64,000 nucleotides of DNA from Mesorhabditis belari (lineage: Eukaryota > Nematoda > Chromadorea > Rhabditida > Rhabditidae), in contig CAUEEP010000898.1 in the NCBI GenBank assembly GCA_958450365.1, positions 310,001 to 374,000 of the forward strand. Direction: 5' to 3'. The translations under genes were made by a program, and so were the position numbers. Of the stretch, positions 27,220-37,296 are shown piece by piece. The notes below the pieces were generated by a model. That model did no database searches. It was not told where the DNA came from and saw nothing but the letters and a program-made list of their open reading frames with translations. The stretch's first letter is position 1, and each line of letters begins with the position of its first letter.

Positions 27220-30200
27220 ATGAACGATTATTTGGAGCGAAATCTTTGGAATAGCTGGCAAGAAGCTTATCAAAAACCGTTTTTACCAATAAGGTATTGA
27301 TCCTTTATAACATTTTCAATTCGTTCTTGTAATTTAGAAACACTAGAGATGAGTTGATCGACAAGTTAACGAAACGGAATCTAAAGCTTTCACTTGTTAT
27401 CTTGATCTTGACAGCCTATGCAATTGGCTCGACTCTGTACAATGCGTTTTTGATCATTTATACTGTGTAAGTCTTGAGAGAATAACACTGAAAGAGGCTT
27501 TATTTCTACAATAAACTACAATAAACTGGCTCATATTCATCAAAAAGTTTCAGTGATTTGGCAAATCAAAAGCCAAGTGTTTCGAGAACTATTGTATACA
27601 AGAATACGGTGATTTTTTTACTTTGACTATTCAAGAATAGTCAATTTCAATTGGGTCTTCAGATTGGTCTAGATCAGCTGGATTACTTCAGTCTAGATCA
27701 GCTGGATTACGGTGTTTAGTGTAGATTAAGTTATTCAGCCTTGAATAAGGTATTCAGTCTTGATTAGCTGGATTACGGTATTTAGTCTAGATCGGGTATT
27801 CAGTCTAGATTAGCTGGATTACGGTATTTAGTCTAGATTAAGGTATGTAGTCCAGATTAACACTAATCAATTTCAATGTTAATGACTAAAAATGTTGAAT
27901 CTCTTTTCCTAGAATGGCAGAGAGTTGGAAATAGATGTGTTGGATGATCGATGTGGAGAAGGATGGGAATACTTTTTGGTTGATGGTGCTAGAGGATATT
28001 GTTATGCTGTGAATAGTTTAAACAAAAATTTGAACAAATAAGAATTTCAGGCTTTCTACATTGAAAAAATAGCTCAAGGAGAGGCTTGGGAGTTCTGTAA
28101 TGCTCGCCAATCACAGCTTGTCTCCATCAAATCGCAGCCGGAAGACGAATTTGTGTACAGTACGAGATTTCATTGTTCAAAAAGAGTTCAAATTCAGAAG
28201 TGGCATTCAAAATACCGAAAATCACAAAGATCTGGCTGGGACTTACCTATTTTGTAAGTTGTCAAGTTAAAATGTACCTACCGTAAATACTGTAATAGTA
28301 CCCCCTCGTACTGTCACGTAGTCGCAAAAGTTTTTTAGTATTTCATTTTTTTCATTTTTTTTTACTTTCAAAAAATGTGTCTTTGGTATCAAAAAATACC
28401 TGAAATTCAGGGCTATTTTTTGATACCTAAGCGCGCATTGTAGCTTAAACCAGTGTCGAGAAAAACTCGTTCAAAGCTAGACTACGCAACACTCCGCACC
28501 GTCATTATGGGGGTGGGGTACTATTACAGTATTTACGGTAACTGTTGTATACGTATGTTTCCATGATATCTTTGATACAATTTGAGAAGTTGACGAAATT
28601 TATTTAAATAGATGAAATATTGGACAATTCCTTTTTAAAAACAAAAGTTCGACAACGAATTTTACCAAAGAGAAACAATGCCGTGAAATGGCGGACAAAT
28701 AGGGGTACGGTAGGAGGTCAATCGATTCACTAAGCTTTAATTAAATCCGGTTTTAAATTAAATAAAACAATACGGTTCCAATACGGTTCCAACTTTAGAA
28801 AACATTTAAGTTAACAAATAAACAACCTGTGGAAATGATTTAAAACAACTATTGTATTCCTAACACTAACAATCATTGAGCCAATTCAACGCAAACGAAT
28901 GTGGTCTGATTGGTCGTATGAAACGTATTATCAAAATGCTATCTACGATTTGGATAATCCGTCTCGAGTCTCCGCTTTTGTTTGGGATCCTGATAGACCT
29001 TTCACGGCTGTAAGTCGATTTAATTAAAGCTTAGTGAATCGATTGATCCTTAGTGAATCAGTCAAAGCTTTAAAAATCTATGTTTTACCCAAAACAATTT
29101 CAGAAATGCATTCGTTGCCCCGGACCAGTCGAAGCCTTCAAAGGAATATGGTACTTTTTGAGGAACACAGCTTGGTATAATCCAGATGAACGAGTTGATG
29201 GAGTGGTTTGTAAGAAAAGGTTAGTTTTGCATTCAGAATTATATGTTGCCTTGAACTCAGTTCTGTTGAACTACTGAATTCAGCCCTCCTCGATCTCAAA
29301 CTTTCCTCGTCTCAACAACAAACGACACTTGCGATGCTGGCTGGATTTTGTTGAAAGAGACAAATTCTTGCTACTATTATCAAGTCAGTGATTAAACTTA
29401 TAAAAAGATAAACTTTAAAATTAGAATTTAAATTTAGAATTTCACCGATCCACTCATTGTAAATTCGAAAATGTTTTCATGGGAAGAAGCCGAAGAGAAC
29501 TGTTTGAGAATGGACTCTCATTTAGTATCCATTCATTCAAATTTTGAACGAGAGTTTATTAAAGGTATGGTAAAGCATTTAAAGTCAACAAATCAGTCAA
29601 ACAATATTTTAATACCTCTTGAAAGCTACTTAAACTTTGAAATATGAGGTTGGTGAATTGAAAACTGCGGGACAGTTGAAGGAACTTCATTTAAGCTCAC
29701 TAGATCCACTAGTTCATCAAAAATTGACTCCTTAAAAATTGATCATCCTCATCCTCGAAATATGCTTGAATGTGAAAAAATAGGATCGAATTTCACCAGC
29801 TGAATCTAGGCGCGTTGTTATTAGGTTAGTGAATTGAAAACTGCCGGACTTTGAACTAAGGTTTATTCAACATAAAAGCATGAATTCATTCCAAATAATT
29901 TCCATTATTATTGACGACTTCTGCTCATTTTACAGGCAATTTGCGGATTCCTCTTTCGTAGTAGGATTTTGGTTTGTGTGTGAGACAAGTGTGAGACTCA
30001 AAGATCGAGGATGTCCCAATTTGAGCACTTTCTTTAAAAGAAACCCATTTTGGTGTCAATAGAAAAGTTGTAGAAAATCAAAAATTAGGCTTATAGCCAA
30101 ATTTCCAAAAAGATACACTTAGTAGTTTCGCTTAAAATGCAATTTTTGTTGCAAGTTTTGTGAAAATTCGTAAATTTGGCATTTCTTGAAAACCAGTTTT

Positions 30201-30747
30201 TGAATCGTTCTGAAAATTTGGATATAAGCTTCATTTTTGATTCTCTACAACCTTTCCATTGACACCAAAATGGGTTTCTTTTGAAGAAAGTCCTCAAACT
30301 GTCACATATGACAATAGCCGGCAGTTTTCAATTCACCAACCCAATAAACCTATGAAATAGCAAGCTAGCTCATTCGATTCAACCCAATCATAGTACAGAT
30401 CTAATCCTCACAAATCTCAAATCACTCCTTCATCTTCAATTCTGGCAAATGGGATGTTCAACAAATCACGCGACTTGGATTGGTTTACATAAAGAGAATG
30501 GCACAAGGGAATACAGTGATGAAACAGCTGATGACTATTTTCCCACTCATATAGCCGTTCTGATGACTGAACGACCACATGCGGTAGAAAGAAATATGGC
30601 TTAGTGAATTTAAAGAATTTTAAGATGTGCAACGATATAGCAAGCACTTATGCTGATGGCCTTGTTTGGGAACCACCAAAATCGAACTGGACTCTCACTG
30701 GATTGAAAAATAGCCGATACATTTGCAAAAAGGCAATAAATTTTTAA
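27220..30747 (+). CDS. Transmembrane C-type lectin with two CTLDs
   Basis: The start at 27220 (MNDYLERNLWNSWQEAYQKP) leads into a signal anchor, LSLVILILTAYAIGSTLYNA and FLIIYTV, giving a type II membrane protein. CTLD1: DRCGEGWEYF, AWEFCNARQSQLVSIKSQPE, KITKIWLGLTYF, then MWSDWSYETYYQN and CIRCPGPVEAF, VDGVVCKK. CTLD2: TCDAGWILLKETNSCYYYQ, FSWEEAEENCLRMDSHLVSI, ATWIGLHKENGT, and the last exon with YADGLVWEPPK and SRYICKKAINF. CTLDs bind glycans or proteins. The canonical Ca-site EPN/WND triplets are not evident, so sugar binding is unproven. Introns host MITEs at 28281-28538 and 29821-30344. Orientation and phases are consistent throughout. Confidence 0.82.
28281..28538. mobile_element. Fold-back MITE family with CCGTAAATACTGTAAT termini, copy 1
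   Basis: TA-flanked termini CCGTAAATACTGTAATAGTA and its complement. The inside includes TCGTACTGTCACGTAGTCGC and a fold-back around TTGGTATCAAAAAATA. A second copy of the same structure lies at 43170-43434. It is in a lectin intron. Confidence 0.88.
28718..29046. repeat. Perfect 30-bp inverted repeat bracketing a lectin exon
   Basis: Bases 28718-28747 and 29017-29046 are exact reverse complements (core ATCGATTCACTAAGCTTTAA). They enclose the CTLD1 exon MWSDWSYETYYQN... together with its splice sites. They do not share termini with the other MITEs here. Confidence 0.85.
29646..29820. mobile_element. MITE end fused to a captured F-box-relic fragment
   Basis: A 28-bp terminus (GGTTGGTGAATTGAAAACTG) is followed by about 147 bp that is near-identical to 22077-22212, from GTTGAAGGAAC to CGTTGTTAT, and then by the complete MITE starting at 29821. 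The captured stretch comes from the F-box-like relic in gmd intron 1. Confidence 0.8.
29821..30344. mobile_element. MITE, inverse-orientation copy of 20193-20722
   Basis: Starts TTAGGTTAGTGAATTGAAAA and ends with the complement of TTGGGTTGGTGAATTG, with TA on both sides. Internally it parallels the copy at 20193 when reversed, including the fold-back pair around ATTTTTGATTCTCTACAAC. Confidence 0.88.
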
Positions 30748-30838
30748 TTGCAGGACATCTTTACTAGATGTGTTTTATAAGTTACTCAAAAAGGTGTGTT
30801 TTTTAATGATTCAGAGCGTGATCTTTGGATTGAATTTA

Positions 30839-31127
30839 AGCGTTGAGCGTTGAGCGTTGAGCGTTGAGCGTTGAGCGTTGAGCGTTGAGCGTTGAGCGTT
30901 GAGCGTTGAGCGTTGAGCGTTGAGCGTTGAGCGTTGAGCGTTGAGCGTTGAGCGTTGAGCGTTGAGCGTTGAGCGTTGAGCGTTGAGCGTTGAGCGTTGA
31001 GCGTTGAGCGTTGAGCGTTGAGCGTTGAGCGTTGAGCGTTGAGCGTTGAGCGTTGAGCGTTGAGCGTTGAGCGTTGAGCGTTGAGCGTTGAGCGTTGAGC
31101 GTTGAGCGTTGAGCGTTGAGCGTTGAG
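30839..31127. repeat. Heptanucleotide array (GCGTTGA)n, about 41 copies
   Basis: A perfect 7-bp tandem array of 289 bp, ending in diverged units near 31165. On the minus strand all three frames read the same heptapeptide (STLNAQR), so the open frames there are artefacts. The unit differs from the nematode telomere TTAGGC. Confidence 0.97.
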
Positions 31128-31950
31128 AAGCATTTTAAGCGTTTTAAGAAGCGTTGAGCATAAAGTTTCAATAGCATTTAGCGCAATATTTCATTTTTTG
31201 ATAATGAAAAAAGAAAAATGAGAATAATGTTGGACACCAGAGAGAATAAGTGACAGAACTGACTGTCCGATCGTAGGAATCTTTCCGAATAAAATGAAAT
31301 ATTCCATCCATCACCCATAACATCTCAATCAATACCTAGAAAAGGGAATTTTGTTTCATTTAACAATCAACAAAACTATTCCAAAACTTTTCTTTAAACT
31401 TTTTGAGAAACAAACCAAATATACCAGGAAAACAACCAACACCAATTTCTTCTTTAATAGAATTCCATAAATTCCAATAATTGAAAATGTACTGTATGAA
31501 ATTTGAATAAAAAGAGTCCAAAAAAGGAGGTTGAGTCTTTTAAGGAAGCCATCGTTGAACATATCTCTTAATTGGCTGAAACGAACGAAATGAACTGATG
31601 ATGATCAGATGAACTCGTAATTCTTTGACTTACCCAATATTAACCAAATCCATCATCGCCCAAATGAACACTAATATCAAGTCGGACATTATTAAAAGAG
31701 CCAAGAGAATTATCTAAAAAGAAACCTTTATCCTTTGACGTTTTTCAGCAGTTTCACCGACTTTATGTTTCCTCTGCGTCTTTGACCAATTCAGATTTAA
31801 TTTCTGAAAGTTTAAGCAATAAATTTTAAGAGATAAAATTTTGTACACATTGATGTGGAGCTTTTGGGATTGGAGTCTTAGGGATTTCCATTATTTCACA
31901 GCTTGTCACATAGTGATTGGGCGAGTAGACGTATTGATTATCTGCAAATA
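31128..31950. other. Gene-poor stretch with possible LINE-tail relic
   Basis: No gene is seen. At about 31350-31560 on the minus strand, fragments such as NYWNLWNSI and FLKKFKEKFWNSF in one frame recall the WNxLP...FK tail of LINE reverse transcriptases, but too weakly for a firm call. Confidence 0.3.
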
Positions 31951-32471
31951 TTGGGTTGGGGAGAATGAGTCGGCGCCGAAATTTAAAGAAACTTTTTGCA
32001 CCCATAAAACCTTCTTTAAATACACGTTTTGTTTCATCAAAATGGTCCACTATTTCTTTACAAAATGGCTTTTGAGAGATTCCACAAAGCTTTTCTTTTT
32101 TGGGATTTTATGGATTCCCAAACACAGCTAATCAAAATGACAAAAAGTCCGACTCATTGCTTGAACAGTTTCTTCCACATAAACCTCCTTTGGTGTTTAT
32201 ATAAAAAAGATAGAGCACACTCAATTACATAAGTTACCAAATTTTCAGGAAGATCCCTCCAACCGTTTACTCTAGATGACAGTTTATCGATTTTGTGAAA
32301 AAAATGATCCTTTGTTGAGTTGAGGCGCTGTTTGAGTTCTCTTTTAAATATTATTTTGTAGAGAATTAGTTACCCTTCTACGGATATCAAACGCATATCA
32401 TTTGACAAAGTCTGCTATAAGTTTTAGAAATTTCTTTCATTTTCGGCGCCGACTCATTCTCCCCAACCCAA
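31951..32471. mobile_element. MITE with TTGGGTTGGGGAGAATGAGT termini
   Basis: About 33-bp terminal inverted repeats (TTGGGTTGGGGAGAATGAGT continuing CGGCGCCGAAA) flanked by TA. The 521-bp interior has no transposase. The TTGGGTTGG start is shared with other elements in the window. Confidence 0.88.
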
Positions 32472-32790
32472 TATAATGTTAAATTAATGCTTAAATCAAG
32501 ATTAATTAATCAAGAAAATCACTTACCGGAAACTGATTCTAAATAATCATAGTGTTCCTCCACGGTTTGCATGCTGAATTTGTCTGCAAACACTTTTGTT
32601 TGAACCCTCAACTAAAAAGTGTTTTTTTTTCTGTCACGAGATCGTAAAATGGTCTATTTTCTTTCATTCTAATGATAAGTTGGGAACTGTTTAATGTGTT
32701 TCTTTTTGCAAAGCATTTATCAAAAACTCATTGATTTTTTTTTCTAAATAAAGCGTACAAACGAGCTTTTAAACTGATAACAAATTTAGG

Positions 32791-33051
32791 TTAAGAAAAT
32801 GCAAAAATTTTAATATTTAGAAGCCAACACAAGAGCTCATTCTTTCCGTTTGAGAAGTGTACGTTAACAATTCTAAATTTTCCGCTGATTTTTTTCAATA
32901 TCAATTTGTCAAACCCAGAAAAAAACAGCATACAGGTGAGGAAGTATATGAAAAATTTTTGAGTATTAGAACCAAAGCAGAAATTGATCACGACACTGAG
33001 GAAATTTAAGAAAATCGTTGTTGATAGTATGATGATAGGGTTTGCGATCAT
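32791..33051 (-). CDS. Possible small membrane protein, weak
   Basis: An uninterrupted 86-codon minus-strand frame starts MIANPIIILSTTIFLNFLSV and has a second hydrophobic stretch (FFIYFLTCMLFFSGF). It could be a lone exon of a 7TM receptor or chance in AT-rich DNA. No neighbouring exons were found. Confidence 0.2.
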   Translation of the reverse strand: MIANPIIILSTTIFLNFLSVVINFCFGSNTQKFFIYFLTCMLFFSGFDKLILKKISGKFRIVNVHFSNGKNELLCWLLNIKIFAFS

Positions 33052-33663
33052 CTAGAAACAAGGTTGAGTCAAGTTGGGGGTTATTTTTACTTGTAGCATG
33101 AATAATGATTCAGCTTGTGACACTTTGCCGCTTCTTTTGAGCTGAAAAAAGAAGCGATTACTACTGTTAATCTAACCAAATGACTCATCTTTTTCAAATT
33201 CTTGTTTGTAACAAAATCAAGAGCTTATATGAAAAAGTTATGAAAGTAGTTACAAATATATCATGAACAAATAGCAGAGAGTCGTCTTTAGAGATCAAAT
33301 TCTCAATATTGACAAAAACATAGGGCACCCAAGGCAATAAACATTGCAAAAGAGGTCATTGATTGACTTGAAGGAAATATTACATTACAAGAAACGGCGA
33401 AGGATCGGCTTACAAATCAAGTTTGAATTTTTTTCTTCTCACCTAAATGAAATAAGCACTTGGTACAGTTTGACGACTTCTTACAAAGAAAAGAATTGAA
33501 TAAAATAGTAGATCGAGTTGAAATTCAACAAAATGCTTGCTGGGCATCTAGCTAGGGTTTTTAAAAACATATCTAAGGTTATTAAAAGCCAAGTCATCTT
33601 ACTGAAAGATGAAAATACAAGCAAAGTCGGTTATATAGCTTAAAGTAAACAGAAATTTGCAGG

Positions 33664-33875
33664 TATTATTGTTGAGCTTGCCTGTAACAGCATTGGCTGC
33701 TTACTTTTCAGTTACCAACGATCGATTGAGATTTCTAGATTCTCGAGTGAGGCAAACAGTCTAAAGTTTAGATTCTCATGCTTTCCATTCACTCACCGAA
33801 TCGAAAAGCTCAATCGATCGTTGGTAACTGAAAAGTAAGCAGCCAATACTGTTACAGGCAAGCTCAACAATAATA
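33664..33875. mobile_element. Fold-back MITE with about 67-bp arms
   Basis: Nearly perfect inverted arms beginning TATTATTGTTGAGCTTGCC and reaching ACGATCGATTGAG, around a short centre. No gene is seen from 32472 to 34914 apart from this element and a hairpin at 34368-34426. Confidence 0.85.
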
Positions 33876-34367
33876 TCTTTAATTTTCTTTAGTTATTATC
33901 GAGTTTGGCTTTAAACCCACCCAAAATATCGCATCCTCTCCATATCGGAGAAAATTGTTGTAGAAATCTTCATCGATCTCCAGGGCCATACTTTTACCGA
34001 AGAAAGACAAATGAGCATTGTAAAGGAATTTGAAAAGTTCATTCAAGACTGTAACAATGATATTAAAAGATTGTTAATGCTTTCCATTACCCAGTAGAAC
34101 TATTGTTACAATGAAGGCTTTGATTAAATCAAAATATTCATTTAACAAAACTGTTAGCTTTCTTTTAATCATCCATGAAATGGAATAAATGCTTGAGTTT
34201 CAAATTTTCAAATAAGAAATTACATTTGTACTTATATTTTTTTTTAGTTGAAGATTGTAATAAGAAACTGTAAACGAATTTTCTTTAAAAGTTTATTTTC
34301 AAGTCTGCATGATGACTCGAAGAATGCACGGAGAGTTGGTTGGCTGTGTGGAGAAATGCATCAAGTA

Positions 34368-34426
34368 AATGAGTACTATACAGTACACATTTACTATACA
34401 GTAAATGTGTACTGTATAATACTCAT
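34368..34426. repeat. Hairpin of GTACTATACAGTACACATTTA type
   Basis: GAGTACTATACAGTACACAT is followed by an 8-nt centre and its near-perfect reverse complement. Confidence 0.7.
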
Positions 34427-34914
34427 CGTTTGGTCAATGACAATCATGTAGAAAGCCTTTGATTTCTTGTCTATTCTGATACTCTTTATTCAACAACATC
34501 GCATTTTTCTAATTGACAGCCAAAAAGCAAACTTTAACCGCTATAACAATAGCCATACTTTTCACAGGCAATAAACAATTTCGTTTCATGATAAGTCATT
34601 TTGAATCTAATTCTGACATCAAGAATCTCACATCAAACATGTAATTGAGTGTGATTTCTTGGCATGGTAAACACTTGCGTGAATGCCTTCTAATTATAGA
34701 CTGGAAGTCATAAATCAACCTCAAACATTCAGCCAACCCACCAATTGAATGATCGGCGTTAATTTGATATTTCTTCAAGAAGTACTACTTCCAAATAAAC
34801 ATCAGATCAAAAATCGAACCAATAATTAGACTTTTCAGCTTTTCCCGGTAGAATAACAGTTTATTGTTATTCGGTGATTGACTTTGTTTCATGATAAATC
34901 ATTTTGAAATCTTC

Positions 34915-37188
34915 GATGATTCGATTAAAGGAATTTGGGCATCGTTTTTGGGAAAACTATTCTGCTCCAGTTTTGGTTTGCCTTTTGTGCTCAATTTTTA
35001 TGGGTTTGTTTGCAAAATATTACCCAGAAAAGGTGTTCTCAGTTCTAACAAATGTCTTACGATCGATTATCGGAGCTGAATGGATTCTTTTGCAACACCC
35101 AATCGATATTCACGCAAAATTGAGAACCAATTTGATCGATTGGCTTGTGGATGCCGAATTCTTGGTATTATCTATTAGGTTGTCCAGTTTTAAAGCGAAA
35201 TTAAATCAAAAATTGGTTTGACGTCAAAAACACGAAAAGTTGTAATAAAATAAGAAATCCTGAACAGCATATAGAAAATTGGGTTTGATAAACGGGGGGT
35301 AGTCAGAACAGCGCCATAATAGAAAACGTTCAAATTTCTCACAATCCAAAAACCAAACCGGTTCAAGTTTTATATCAAAAAATTCCTTGCGTTCTTGGCT
35401 ACATGATGGATGAAACAGTTTTTTAAAGAAGTTAATATTTCATAGATAAAAAGAGCACTCAAAATGGGTCTCTAAAGATATTCAGTTAACCAACTGAGTA
35501 TCACTCGACACAAATTTTGAGTGCTTTCCTTATCTATGAAATATTGACCTTTTTAAAAAACTGTTTCACCCATCATGTAGCCAAGAACGCAAGGAATTTT
35601 TTGATATAAAACTTGAACCGGTTTGGTTTTTTGGATTGTGAGAAATTTGACGGCGCTATTTTGACTACCCCCCTGGTAAACTTGTAAAGCGCTAAGGAAG
35701 TTGGAAAAAAAGCTATTCAAGTTGTTCAAGAGCAGGCGTGCATTCATAACTGGACAACCTAATACATATCTTTGAGATTAGATCTTTGAGCTTTCAGATT
35801 AGATCTACATAATTAACAATAAGTGCACTTAACTTATTGTAACTTTTTGTTCTAAGCTTTAAGCGGAAAAAAATAGGATTTCTATGCCATTTAGGTTATT
35901 CTAGTGAGTCTTCCGATCAATTTCCTCACTTCCTACTATGCGATAACAAACGATCGATTGGCTTTTCCAATCAGGTAGCCAATAAAAGTTTAAAAACTGT
36001 AATCTATTTAGATTGTTAGCAACTAGTGAGCATCTCAACAAAATAATCTGTGCTTTGCCTTATCTTTTCATGGAAATCTGTGCTCCACAAGATGGTCCAG
36101 CTTTTGTGAACCCTAATTTTAGAATTGCAACTTTCAAGATCGGGTATAAAGGCTTCAATCTTTAATCATTATCCGTTTTTAAGATGTTCTACAAATATGA
36201 CAACTACTTTCTACAATATCTACGAGTTTACACAAAACTACAATCTAAGTGCAGTTGCGAAGAACTTTCAGCTGCTCATTTCAATGAGGTAATGCTGAAT
36301 TGTTGATGTGAAATGTACAATTTAAAGTTAATTTTGCTATCGAATCAGATATTTGCTTATTAAAGCTATTAATGGCTTATTAAAGTACCCAATTCCAGCC
36401 GTTTTCTCGCGATTTCCTTTAACGGAATCTACTTTCGATATGCTTTAAAATGGCCATTTCTACAGCTTTTCCTACCATATATTTATGAAATCGCATTAAA
36501 AGAATTTCAAACTCTCATCGATCCATTAGATCAAAATTTGAATACTCTTTACTTTTATTATATTTATCCGCTTCCAATGTTCTTGATGTGTTCACTAGAT
36601 ATTGTGACAAAGATCAAAATGAAAAGGGTAAGCGATTAAGGATCTGGAGCTATTATATTTATCCGCTTCCAATGCTCTTGATGTGGCAATTCTTCAGTTC
36701 TAACCATTTTGCCTCAAAAGCTTGTTTCAAATTTATTAATTTGAGTAAAAAAGTTTAGATGAAAGGATCGAACGCCTCGTCTCACGCGGAAACATTGTTA
36801 ATGTTCCAGGTTTGTTTTGTTAAGCAGTTTCGACAAAGTGATAAACTTTAATCTCCAAATCTTAGATGCTATCAAGTTCATTGTTAATTGTCGGTGAATA
36901 CATCAGCTACTTTCTGTTTATGATATTGGCAACGTTTTTCTTGGGACTCAACCTCGACTTGGTCCTTGCTGAAGTCTTGACTTTATTAGATTATTTTCTG
37001 TTTTTCTTGGTGACCAGGTGGGAATTGTTTGTTTAAAAAATTCAAAAAAGATTTTCAGCCTAATCAGTTTGGTTTGTTTCCGGAAACGAAAAGAGAAACT
37101 GATTAAACCGAAAGAATCAATTGGTACAAAGTCAACGAGAGCCACAAATGGATCACTGAAAGTTGGAGTGTTGAGGGCAAAGGCTTAA
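34915..37188 (+). CDS. 7TM chemoreceptor (Srg/Srv-like)
   Basis: Phase-consistent exons: VILVSLPINFLTSYYAITND (TM1, near 35900), SEHLNKIICALPYLFMEICA, TTTFYNIYEFTQNYNLSAVA followed by NFQLLISMR, RFLAISFNGIYFRYALKWPF, YYIYPLPMFLMCSLDIVTKI, SHAETLLMFQ, MLSSSLLIVGEYISYFLFMI and LISLVCFRKRKEKLI, with the stop at 37186-37188. The layout parallels the gene at 43032 exon by exon. ISMRRFLAISF and ETLLMFQ fit nematode Srg/Srv-type receptors, presumed chemosensory GPCRs. The first exon (34915-35168, MIRLKEFGHRFWENYSAPVL) joins in phase but its membership is uncertain. The central loop near 36630-36810 is poorly resolved. Confidence 0.65.
35175..35762. mobile_element. Fold-back MITE with TTAGGTTGTCCAGTT termini
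   Basis: TA-flanked 588-bp element with termini TTAGGTTGTCCAGTT and its complement, plus long inner arms (AACCGGTTCAAGTTTTATAT, CTTGGCTACATGATG) that pair. It begins 6 nt after the putative donor of the upstream exon and occupies most of intron 1 of the receptor. Confidence 0.88.
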
Positions 37189-37296
37189 AATTGTTTGATA
37201 TTGTTGAATTGTCGAATTGTTGAATTATTCAATTTCCAAGATTGTTCAATAAACAACTGCAAGACTCAAATGTAAAGCAAATGAGTTTTTATCAAT

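Noticed and set aside
30786..31177. Long minus-strand frames of repeated STLNAQR
   Set aside because: Direct consequence of a 7-bp tandem array that reads identically in all three frames; no start context or neighbouring exons.
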